A stretch of 6,635 nucleotides of DNA from Pseudomonadota bacterium (GCA_018262135.1 JAGTSD010000098.1:1-6635), one strand, 5' to 3'; shown: positions 1-5,826, counted from the first letter of the stretch. Translations and numbers: made by a program. The notes: generated from the sequence alone by a model not told the origin.

Positions 1-41
1 GCCTGTCACTCGTGGAAATAACTTCCAGGCGACAGTTTCAG

Positions 42-58
42 CCGACATTCCGCACATC
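42..58 (+). repeat. Left terminal inverted repeat of the 106-bp element
   Basis: This 17-bp arm is the perfect reverse complement of 131-147. The match stops at position 41/148, where the flanking pentamer begins, so the repeat boundary and the putative target duplication agree exactly. Confidence 0.8.
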
Positions 59-130
59 AACGCAACCGACTGAATAATCTATGTTAATTTTCATGCCAAT
101 ACAGAATGAAATTCAACTGGTTACATGATC

Positions 131-147
131 GATGTGCGGAATGTCGG
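131..147 (-). repeat. Right terminal inverted repeat of the 106-bp element
   Basis: The partner of the left arm, identical over all 17 bases in inverted orientation. It is followed directly by TTCAG, matching the pentamer before the left arm. Confidence 0.8.
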
Positions 148-221
148 TTCAGTATAGCCAGATTTCGCTGGTGTCAACACCGCGAACGCATGATGAACGA
201 TTACCTAAATCTTTCACAAAC

Positions 222-239
222 TCAGGCGGTTTTTCCTGA
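222..239 (-). terminator. Weak candidate terminator downstream of the YedF-like gene
   Basis: On the minus strand TCAGG and CCTGA form a 5-bp stem around an 8-base loop, followed by GTTTGTG. It lies about 24 bp past the stop codon of the YedF-like gene, where a terminator would be expected. The stem is short and the tail is an imperfect T tract, so this is a tentative call. Confidence 0.25.
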
Positions 240-262
240 TTGCAGAAATACCCCGCCCCTCC

Positions 263-619
263 TCAAAGCGTGATGACTTTATCGGCCTTGAGTTGGGCTT
301 CGAGGATATCCGCCATGCTCCCGATGGCACCAACCCGCACCTCGCCCAGCAACCCGTGGTAGTTGAGGCAGGTGGCGCAGACGATCAGACGAACCCCCTG
401 CTCCTGGATTTGCGCCAGCCGTTCCAGGAACGGCGACCCCTCGACCACCAGCCTGACCCCATCGGTGTAGAAACACATCGCGGCCGGCAGCGATCCGCTT
501 TCGATCAGCAGCCGGAGATATTTTGCGAACAGATCGTGCTGGAGTTCCGTTTCGCCGGAGCCCATCCCGTTGCGGGTCAGCAGGATGACGGTATTTGAAA
601 AGGCAGCATCGCTAGACAT
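263..619 (-). CDS. DsrE-family protein, stand-alone YedF C-terminal-like domain
   Basis: This 118-residue soluble protein matches the C-terminal half of the YedF family (selenium-metabolism protein, TIGR03527 type), which has a DsrE/DsrF-like fold. Visible signs are the N-terminal strand VILLTRNGMGSG (about 11-22), the VRLVVEGSPFLERL stretch (about 55-68), a CATCLNYHGL motif with Cys81 and Cys84 as a CxxC pair, and the closing ADKVITL. A third cysteine is Cys49. Full YedF proteins carry a TusA/SirA-like domain before this one; it is absent here and the gene before it is prfB. DsrE-type proteins often handle sulfur or selenium bound to cysteine, but the substrate is not known for this group. 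The ATG follows the prfB TAA with no intervening base, and GAAGAG (630-635) is the only Shine-Dalgarno-like sequence, so translation is probably coupled to prfB. The stop is TGA. Family membership is secure; function is inferred. Confidence 0.85.
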   Translation of the reverse strand: MSSDAAFSNTVILLTRNGMGSGETELQHDLFAKYLRLLIESGSLPAAMCFYTDGVRLVVEGSPFLERLAQIQEQGVRLIVCATCLNYHGLLGEVRVGAIGSMADILEAQLKADKVITL

Positions 620-1718
620 TTACAGGCCACTCTTCAAACTGGCTTCGATGAATTCATCCAGATCGCCGTCCAGCACCGGCTGCGTGTTGCTGGTCTCGAC
701 GCCGGTGCGCAAGTCCTTGATACGCGACTGATCCAGCACGTAGGAGCGAATCTGGCTACCCCAGCCGATGTCGGCCTTGGTATCTTCCAGCGCCTGGGCC
801 TGGGCATTGCGCTTCTGCAACTCCAGTTCGTAGAGCTTGGACTTGAGCTGCTTCATAGCCGTCGAGCGGTTCTTGTGCTGGGAACGGTCGTTCTGGCACT
901 GCACCACGATGCCGGTCGGCAGGTGTGTGATCCGAATCGCCGATTCGGTGCGGTTGACGTGCTGGCCGCCCGCCCCGGAAGCGCGGTACACATCCACCCG
1001 CAAATCCGCCGGGTTGATGTCCACCTCGATGCTGTCATCCACTTCCGGCGCCACGAACACCGCTGCGAACGAGGTATGCCGGCGGTTACCAGAATCGAAC
1101 GGCGACTTGCGCACCAGGCGATGCACGCCGGTTTCGGTCCGCAGCCAGCCAAATGCATAGTCGCCCTCGAAGCGGACGCTAGCGCTCTTGATGCCGGCCA
1201 CTTCGCCTGGCGAGACTTCCAGCAGTTCGGTCTTGAACCCGCGCCGCTCGCCCCAGCGCAGGTACATCCGCAGCAGCATTTCCGCCCAGTCCTGGGCCTC
1301 GGTGCCGCCGGAACCCGACTGAATGTCGAGAAAGGCGTTGCCGGCATCCAGTTCGCCCGAGAACATCCGCTGGAATTCGAGATCGGCCACCACGCGGGCG
1401 TAGCCCTCCAAATCTCGCACCACTTCAATGACCGCCGCCTCGTCACCCTCCTCGCCGGCCAGGATCAGTAGTTCGGCGACCTCGTTCAGGCCCCGGTCGA
1501 GACTTTGCAGCCGGTTGACCACCGCCTCCAACTGAGCACGTTCCTTGCCCAGCGCCTGCGCCCGTTCTGGGTTGTTCCAGATATCCGGCTCCTGCAATTC
1601 GCGGATGACTTCGTCCAGCCGCTCGCGCCGGACATCGAAGTCAAAGATACCCCCTCAGGGACGCGCAGCGCCCCCGCAAGTCGCTAATCTGGTTGAAATA
1701 GGGATTGAGTTCCTGCAT
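620..1718 (-). CDS. prfB: Peptide chain release factor 2 (RF2), with programmed +1 frameshift
   Basis: RF2 recognises UAA and UGA in the ribosomal A site and triggers peptide release. The gene begins at ATG 1718, preceded by GGAG with a 7-base spacer, and runs 25 codons to an in-frame UGA (1643-1641). Reading resumes in the +1 frame as [12 protein letters not shown] and continues to TAA at 620. The total is 365 residues, the same length as E. coli RF2. The stop-recognition tripeptide SPF lies at about 205-207 and the catalytic GGQ at 250-252, inside [15 protein letters not shown]. Residue 246 is alanine, the usual state, rather than the activity-lowering threonine of E. coli K-12. In E. coli the next gene is lysS; here it is a YedF-like gene that abuts directly. 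Synthesis should be autoregulated: low RF2 lets ribosomes pause at the UGA and shift. The frameshift is a normal feature, not damage. Confidence 0.97.
1640..1655 (-). promoter_or_regulatory. prfB: prfB programmed +1 frameshift site
   Basis: On the coding strand the sequence is AGGGGGTATCTTTGAC. It consists of an internal Shine-Dalgarno-like AGGGGG (1655-1650), a 3-base spacer TAT, the slippery codon CTT (1646-1644), the stop TGA (1643-1641) and a following C (1640), the context known to favour the shift. The UGA is codon 26, as in E. coli. Skipping the T at 1643 gives GAC and restores the long frame. All elements known for RF2 autoregulation are present without mismatch. Confidence 0.96.
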
Positions 1719-1750
1719 GGCGTGACTCCAAACCAAATCAAAGGGGCTGA

Positions 1751-1779
1751 ATTGTAAAGACGGCGACCGTTCAAGTCAC
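1751..1779 (-). promoter_or_regulatory. Candidate sigma-70 promoter of prfB and the YedF-like gene
   Basis: On the minus strand a -35 GTGACT (1779-1774, 4 of 6 consensus bases) and a -10 TACAAT (1756-1751, 5 of 6) are separated by 17 bp. Transcription would start near 1744, leaving a leader of about 26 bases before ATG 1718. It lies in the 139-bp gap between prfB and the divergent YbaK-family gene. I found no equally good promoter for the plus-strand gene; TTGACT at 1787-1792 resembles a -35 but has no matching -10. Confidence 0.5.
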
Positions 1780-1857
1780 CCGGACTTTGACTATGCTTGT
1801 CATGAGAGAGTGCAGCCCACTCGCAGGAATTTTTTGCCAACCCCAGGAGCGTTCGTT

Positions 1858-2319
1858 ATGCCCATTGCTGAAAAACTCAAGACCTTTCTTGACTTGCGGA
1901 ATATAGACCACGAGGTTCTGGTTCATCCTCTCACCCATTCCAGCATGGAAACCGCTCAGGCCGCTCACATCAAGGGCCGGAAACTCGCCAAGGGCGTGGT
2001 CGTCAAGGACGAACGTGGTTATGTGCTAGTGGCGCTGCCCGCCGCAAAGCATCTCAATCTGGACACGCTCAACGCCCAACTGGATCGTCGCCTGCAACTG
2101 GTGCCCGAGGCAGAACTCAATGCTCTGTTCCCGGACTGCCGGCCCGGCGCCATCCCGGCTCTGGGTGAACCTTACGGGCTGGATACGGTGTGGGATAGCG
2201 CCCTGGCCGCAGAAGACGAAATCTACTTCGAGGCGGGCGACCATGGAATCGCGGTGCGGGTCAGCGGCGAACAGTTCCGGCAAGCGCTTGCCAACGCCCG
2301 TCAGATTCACTGCAACTGA
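1858..2319 (+). CDS. YbaK/EbsC-family aminoacyl-tRNA deacylase
   Basis: This 153-residue protein has the fold of the editing domain inserted in some prolyl-tRNA synthetases. Family members hydrolyse mischarged aminoacyl-tRNAs in trans, and different subgroups act on Cys-, Ala-, Ser- or Thr-tRNAs. Supporting features are the HPLTHSSMETAQAAHIKGRKLAKGVVVKDE stretch (about 23-52, quoted in outline), which contains the conserved lysine of the AKGVVVK segment (Lys45), the GAIPALGEPYGLDT loop (97-110) matching the GxxPxG-type motif, and the closing strand region FEAGDHGIAVRVS (124-136). The start at ATG 1858 is chosen because AGGAG sits 8 bases upstream (1845-1849). An upstream GTG at 1810 would add 16 unconserved residues. 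The gene diverges from prfB, so two translation-fidelity genes share one intergenic region. The tRNA substrate cannot be told from the sequence. Confidence 0.88.
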   Translation: MPIAEKLKTFLDLRNIDHEVLVHPLTHSSMETAQAAHIKGRKLAKGVVVKDERGYVLVALPAAKHLNLDTLNAQLDRRLQLVPEAELNALFPDCRPGAIPALGEPYGLDTVWDSALAAEDEIYFEAGDHGIAVRVSGEQFRQALANARQIHCN

Positions 2320-2514
2320 AATCACGAAGCGCCACCAAAGCCGGCTTGCAGGCCGAGAGCTGGCACCCAGCAAATCGAACACGGCATTGTCGAGCGCCTC
2401 ATCGCGGTGATTTTTTGCGCCGCGCTGGCGCTGGTCATTACTGAATACCGGCGCTCGCTAAACTCTTTCGCATGGCGGGTGGACCAGCAATGAACCGCCC
2501 GCCGCTACACCGGC
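2320..2514. other. Intergenic region between convergent genes, no supported gene
   Basis: The stretch separates the 3' ends of the YbaK-family gene and the CBS gene. The best structure is a 6-bp inverted repeat GGCGGG (2474-2479) / CCCGCC (2498-2503), which could form a hairpin but has no T tract on either side, so I do not call a terminator. The YbaK frame stays open past its TGA for 57 codons to TGA at 2491-2493, including a hydrophobic run encoded at about 2398-2442. It has no ribosome-binding site and no good start codon, and is treated as chance or a decayed remnant. Confidence 0.6.
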
Positions 2515-2964
2515 TTACTGCCGTTGCTGGACTTCCCTGGTAATTTCCCGTTGCACCAGGCGGGACACGTCCGACAAGCCCACCGCCAGCGCTGTCAATA
2601 CGTCGTCAATGGTCAGGATACCCAGCAGCGCGCCCTTCTCGTCCACCACCGGCAACCGCCGCACGCCCTTGGCGCTCATCCGGTCCAGGGTACGCCAGAA
2701 ATTGTCTTCTTCCCGCGCTGTCAACAGCTTGCTGCTCATGACATCGCCGACGGTCAGAGCTTCGGGGGAAAGATTCTGCGCCAATACCTCGACCACCAGG
2801 TCGCGGTCGGTGACGATTCCGACCGGATATTCCGCGCCATCACGACGTTCCACCACCACGATGGTGCCGACGTGATGGTGGCGCATCAGCCGCGCGATCT
2901 CGCGGATTTCGGTGGTTCGCTCGGTCGTGACGACCTGACGGTTGCAGTATTGGCCCACAGACAT
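2515..2964 (-). CDS. Two-CBS-domain protein (putative adenosine-ligand sensor)
   Basis: A 149-residue protein made almost wholly of a tandem CBS pair, which normally folds as one Bateman module. The first CBS repeat spans about 7-62 and ends in GIVTDRDLV (49-57). The second spans about 74-128 with GVRRLPVVDEKG (100-111) and GILTIDDVL (115-123). The G-hydrophobic-hydrophobic-T-x-x-D pattern in both repeats is the usual ribose/phosphate contact for AMP, ATP or related ligands. The C-terminal 20 residues are charged and probably helical. No catalytic, DNA-binding or membrane part is attached, so it would act by binding a ligand and a partner protein. The ATG at 2964 follows AAGGAGA (2978-2972) with good spacing. 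It lies 165 bp downstream of korB on the same strand. Regulation of KorAB by it is a guess from position only. Confidence 0.9.
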   Translation of the reverse strand: MSVGQYCNRQVVTTERTTEIREIARLMRHHHVGTIVVVERRDGAEYPVGIVTDRDLVVEVLAQNLSPEALTVGDVMSSKLLTAREEDNFWRTLDRMSAKGVRRLPVVDEKGALLGILTIDDVLTALAVGLSDVSRLVQREITREVQQRQ

Positions 2965-3129
2965 GTCTGGTTCTCCTTATGCGCAAAAGCGGGAAATAAT
3001 CGTTATTAGTACATGGATTGTTCGTCATTCCGGCCACGCCTGCAAGAGGCGTTTTGGCCACTTTCATACTGCCCGGATGCAGGTCTGCCGGCATCGGCAG
3101 GTCATGCCCGCGCCGCGCCCGGGGCCGGT
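2965..3129. repeat. Intergenic hairpins between korB and the CBS gene
   Basis: Two inverted repeats stand in this 165-bp gap. CTGCCG-GCAT-CGGCAG (3085-3100) is a perfect 6-bp stem with a tetraloop. The second has CGCCT (3037-3041) paired with AGGCG (3047-3051) and outer GGCCA (3032-3036) paired with TGGCC (3055-3059), with a TTT bulge. Read on the minus strand, neither is followed by a T tract, so they may be processing or attenuating structures rather than classical terminators. AATAA-TCG-TTATT (2995-3007) is a short AT-rich dyad about 30 bp before the CBS start. No convincing -10/-35 pair was found for the CBS gene. Confidence 0.5.
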
Positions 3130-3969
3130 TCACAGCGCGAACGCAGCTTCGATAGTCGTCAGGTCACGAGACACTGGTCGCGTTGTCGCCGCATGAGGCG
3201 CCGGGCGGCCACGATAGAAAATCCCGGTACTCAGGCCATCGTCGGCGAACAGGCGGCGGGCAGCCTCGGCAGGATCGGCGGTCGGTTCCGGCCCGGCAGC
3301 ATGGACTTCCTGCTTCCACGCCTTCTCCTCCGGCCGGTAGGTCACGCAGGGACTAAGCACCTGCACCAGCGCAAAGCCGGGATGGCGAATGGCCTCGACC
3401 AGCAGATGAGCGATGCCGTTGGGATCGCCGGAAAAACCACGGGCGATGAAGCTCGCTCCGGCGGCCAACGCCACGGCCAGCGGTTGCAAGGGGTTGAAAC
3501 CGGCGCCGCCCGGCGCGATCTTGCTGTTCCAGTCCGGCGCGGTGGTCGGCGACGGCTGGCCCTTGGTCATGCCGTACACGGCGTTGTCCATCACGATGCA
3601 GGTCAGGTCCACGTCGCGCCGGCAGGCATGCAAAAAGTGATTGCCGCCGATGGACAAGGCGTCGCCGTCGCCGCTGGCCACGATCACCGTCAGTTCGGGC
3701 CGGGCCAGCTTCAAGCCGGTCGCCAGCGGCAGCGCTCGGCCGTGGATGCCATGAAAACCGTAACACTCGGTATAGGCCGGCAGCCGCGAGGAACAACCGA
3801 TGCCTGAGATGACCGCCACCTGTTCCGGCGGCAAGTCCAGTTGCGCCAGGGCGCGGAACAGCGCCGCCTGGACCCCGAAATGGCCACAGCCAGGACACCA
3901 GATCGGCTTCACGTCGGATTTGTAGTCCTTGGCCGCGTGACTGAAATGCAGAATTTCGGGTTTGCTCAT
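3130..3969 (-). CDS. korB: 2-oxoacid:ferredoxin oxidoreductase, beta subunit (TPP and [4Fe-4S] binding)
   Basis: The beta chain binds thiamine diphosphate and one [4Fe-4S] cluster, and passes electrons from CoA-dependent decarboxylation of a 2-oxoacid to ferredoxin, or the reverse. In 279 residues I see WCPGCGHF (24-31) with Cys25 and Cys28, GIGCSSRLP with Cys59, and SPCVTYRP with Cys208, the four expected cluster ligands. The TPP/Mg site is SGDGDALSIGGNH (99-111) plus MDNAVYGMTKGQPSPTT (127-143). ATG 3969 is chosen because TGGAA lies 9 bases upstream. An ATG at 3978 overlaps the korA stop as ATGA, would add three residues (MKR) and is a real alternative. Either start implies coupling to korA. 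A fused gamma-alpha partner and a beta chain of this size are typical of KorAB (2-oxoglutarate), but pyruvate or another 2-oxoacid cannot be excluded. Confidence 0.93.
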   Translation of the reverse strand: MSKPEILHFSHAAKDYKSDVKPIWCPGCGHFGVQAALFRALAQLDLPPEQVAVISGIGCSSRLPAYTECYGFHGIHGRALPLATGLKLARPELTVIVASGDGDALSIGGNHFLHACRRDVDLTCIVMDNAVYGMTKGQPSPTTAPDWNSKIAPGGAGFNPLQPLAVALAAGASFIARGFSGDPNGIAHLLVEAIRHPGFALVQVLSPCVTYRPEEKAWKQEVHAAGPEPTADPAEAARRLFADDGLSTGIFYRGRPAPHAATTRPVSRDLTTIEAAFAL

Positions 3970-3974
3970 ACGTT

Positions 3975-5705
3975 TCATTTCCACTGCGATAATTGCGCGA
4001 GTACCCCCGCCGGACGGATCGGCAGGGGACCAGGCTGGTTGAGAATGAGAATATCCGCCGGCAGCGCATAGTGCGCCCGCAAATAACCCAGGAACTGCTG
4101 GGAATGACTCTGCTCGACCACCAACACCCGCCGGACTCCTGACAACAGGGTCGCCAGTCGCGCCGGCTGGGCCGGCGCCAGCAACCGCAGGGCGATCGCC
4201 TTGACCGCCAGACCTTGCGCCCGCGCCCGCGCCGCCGCCTCGCGCACCGGGCCAGCGGCTGAACCCCAGGTCAGCACCGCGATCTCGCCCTCGCCTTCGA
4301 CCTCGGCCCAAGCGGCCCCGTAGTCGTAGCGCAGCAGCTTGTCGCGGCGCTTGTCCAGTTGGGCCTGATGGTCGGCAGCGCGGCTGGAGGGCGTGCCATG
4401 AGGGTTATGTTCCAGACCGTCGGCGGTATATTGCCGACCCGGCACGCCGGGAATCGCCATCGGCGACACACCACTCGGGGTCAAGGCATAACGGTGGTAG
4501 CGTTCGCCACCGACCGATGCGATTACCCGCGTCGACGCGGTCGGTTTCGCGGCAGGCGGAGGTTCGCAGGCCACCTGGGTTTGCCCCAGGAACTGATCGG
4601 ACAGCACGATGGCCGGACATTGCAGGGTCTCGGCCAGTTGCACCGCCCATTGGGTAGTGAACAGGCAGTCGCTGACCGAAGTCGGCGCCAGCACCAGGTG
4701 CGGCGCATCGCCATGCAGACCATACAAGGCGATATTTAAGTCGGACTGTTCCGACTTGGTGGGAATCCCGGTGGAGGGTCCACCGCGCATGACGTTGACC
4801 ACCACCACGGGGATTTCCGCCGCGACCGCCAGCCCCAGCGTCTCGGTCATCAGGGCCAGCCCGGGGCCGGAGGTTGAGGTCAGCGCCGGCACGCCACCGT
4901 AAGACGCGCCCAACGCCATGTTCAGCGCGGCGATTTCATCCTCGGCCTGAATCAGATGGCCGCCCACCTGCTCCAAGCGGGGCGCCAGCCATTCGGCAAG
5001 ATCGGTGGCGGGGGTAATCGGATAGACCGCCGCGAACCGCACTCCGCCGCGCAGCGCGCCGAGCGCGGCCGCTTCGTTGCCAGTCAGCAGCCAGCGCCCG
5101 CTGTCACCTGAAACCGGCGGCAGCGGACGCTGAAACCCGTTGCAGCCAGCGGCAGCGTCATGACCGACGGCCAGCGTTTGGCGCAGGTATGCCGCATTGA
5201 CACCCTTGCGGGCCAGCGCGCGGACGACGACGGTCTCCAGCGATTCCAGCGGCAGGGCCAGCAATCGCGCCAGTACCCCCAGGGCAACGATATTGGCGCG
5301 GCCTTCGGGCACGCTCTCCGCCAACCGATCCAGCGGCAACGGCAGCAACCGCGCGCCGCTGGCTCGCAGGGTGGCGGGCGGATCTCCGGCAGCGGGGTCG
5401 GAGATGATGAGGCTGTCGGCGTCCAGCGGAACCTCGTCCACGAAGCGCTCGGCGTTCTCCCAGTCCAGCGCCAGCAGGATGTGGAAGCGGTCGCCGTGCG
5501 CCGATACCGGCGAAGTCGCCAGCCGCACCATCGCCAGCGCCTCGCCGCCGCGAATTTGTGGCCCGACCGAGCGGGTCATCAAACCCTGCCAGCCCACCCG
5601 GCCAGCGGCTTCCAGTAACAGGCCGCCAGCGGTGATCGCGCCGGCGCCGCCGCTACCCATGATGGCGATAGCGATGGCATCCGTGGATGAAAAAGGGGCA
5701 CTCAT
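3975..5705 (-). CDS. korA: 2-oxoacid:ferredoxin oxidoreductase, fused gamma-alpha subunit
   Basis: A 576-residue chain in which the gamma domain precedes the alpha domain. The gamma part (about 10-185) opens with IAIMGSGGAGAITAGGLLL (13-31) and includes RSVGPQIRGGEA (45-56). The alpha pyrimidine-binding part carries YPITPATDLAEWL (228-240), whose YPITP motif is the hallmark of this family's active site, then TSGPGLALMTETLGLA (278-293) and MRGGPSTGIPTKSEQSDL (306-323). A proline/alanine linker (about 381-390) and a transketolase C-terminal-like domain (about 473-576) follow. There are no ferredoxin-type cysteine clusters, as expected since the cluster is in KorB. ATG 5705 follows AGGAG by 7 bases; a TTG just before it has poorer spacing. 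The stop (TGA, 3977-3975) abuts the korB start. No ferredoxin or delta subunit gene is nearby, so the electron carrier is encoded elsewhere. The enzyme may run oxidatively or support reductive carboxylation. Confidence 0.94.
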   Translation of the reverse strand: MSAPFSSTDAIAIAIMGSGGAGAITAGGLLLEAAGRVGWQGLMTRSVGPQIRGGEALAMVRLATSPVSAHGDRFHILLALDWENAERFVDEVPLDADSLIISDPAAGDPPATLRASGARLLPLPLDRLAESVPEGRANIVALGVLARLLALPLESLETVVVRALARKGVNAAYLRQTLAVGHDAAAGCNGFQRPLPPVSGDSGRWLLTGNEAAALGALRGGVRFAAVYPITPATDLAEWLAPRLEQVGGHLIQAEDEIAALNMALGASYGGVPALTSTSGPGLALMTETLGLAVAAEIPVVVVNVMRGGPSTGIPTKSEQSDLNIALYGLHGDAPHLVLAPTSVSDCLFTTQWAVQLAETLQCPAIVLSDQFLGQTQVACEPPPAAKPTASTRVIASVGGERYHRYALTPSGVSPMAIPGVPGRQYTADGLEHNPHGTPSSRAADHQAQLDKRRDKLLRYDYGAAWAEVEGEGEIAVLTWGSAAGPVREAAARARAQGLAVKAIALRLLAPAQPARLATLLSGVRRVLVVEQSHSQQFLGYLRAHYALPADILILNQPGPLPIRPAGVLAQLSQWK

Positions 5706-5780
5706 CAACCAACTCCTGGTTAAAACGCACTTTTTTAGTGCAAGATCAAGATTTTTTAGCTATTTAACCAAAATTATCAA
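5706..5780 (-). promoter_or_regulatory. korA leader: candidate promoter, hairpin and repeated TTTTTTAG
   Basis: On the minus strand a -35 TTGATA (5780-5775, 5 of 6) and a -10 TAAAAA (5758-5753, 4 of 6) lie 16 bp apart and would start transcription near 5746. The leader then contains a perfect GCACT-N5-AGTGC hairpin (5727-5741), ending about 7 bases before AGGAG of korA. On the plus strand TTTTTTAG occurs at 5731-5738 and again at 5752-5759, exactly 21 bp apart, two helical turns. The promoter call is tentative; the hairpin and repeat are directly visible. They could be an operator or leader structure for korAB. Confidence 0.4.
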
Positions 5781-5826
5781 ATTCCGCGCCAAATCGGCGG
5801 CGAGGGTCTGCATAAAGCTGCTTCCC

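Larger units (their letters stand above)
37..152. mobile_element. MITE-like element: 106 bp with 17-bp perfect terminal inverted repeats and 5-bp direct repeats
   Basis: The arm CCGACATTCCGCACATC (42-58) is repeated as its exact reverse complement at 131-147, enclosing a 72-bp AT-rich core (59-130). Immediately outside both arms stands the same pentamer, TTCAG (37-41 and 148-152), as expected of a 5-bp target-site duplication. Just inside the arms a weaker inverted similarity continues (AACC at 64-67 against GGTT at 119-122). The core has no room for a transposase, so if mobile the element would depend on a relative elsewhere in the genome. Several insertion-sequence families make 5-bp duplications, and I cannot assign this one. 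The alternative is a long transcribed hairpin, but that would not explain the flanking pentamers. Confidence 0.6.
1..262. other. Gene-free region at the left edge containing a MITE-like element
   Basis: I see no credible coding frame in either direction. The stretch is more AT-rich than the genes beside it. It holds the inverted-repeat element at 37-152 (separate entry), a possible hairpin at 3-35 (CTGTC at 3-7 with GACAG at 31-35, and inside it TGGAA at 13-17 with TTCCA at 23-27), and a small hairpin GGTG-TCAA-CACC at 170-181. The 3-35 hairpin might belong to the 3' end of a gene outside the window, but it has no T tract, so I do not call it a terminator. What lies to the left is unknown. 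Confidence 0.7.

Noticed and set aside
1..262. CRISPR array or phage attachment site in the left intergenic region
   Set aside because: Only one pair of inverted repeats is present, with no regularly spaced direct repeats, no tRNA and no integrase.
875..1471. Plus-strand open frame opposite prfB
   Set aside because: Antisense shadow of RF2, histidine/arginine-rich with no domain and no ribosome-binding site.
1641..1643. In-frame UGA in prfB as evidence of a pseudogene
   Set aside because: It is the conserved autoregulatory frameshift site, and the rest of the protein is intact and of normal length.
1810..1857. Upstream GTG start for the YbaK-family gene
   Set aside because: The AGGAG at 1845-1849 fits ATG 1858, and the extra 16 residues are not part of the family fold.
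3013..3807. Long plus-strand open frame opposite korB
   Set aside because: It lies antisense to a gene with intact family motifs, its translation is arginine/glycine/alanine-rich without a recognisable domain, and such frames are expected opposite GC-rich codons.
3970..4311. N-terminal extension of korB into korA
   Set aside because: The extra residues are low-complexity GC-rich translation of korA in another frame; the family begins near the ATG at 3969 or 3978.
5706..5708. TTG start for korA
   Set aside because: It lies only 4 bases from AGGAG, while ATG 5705 has a 7-base spacing.
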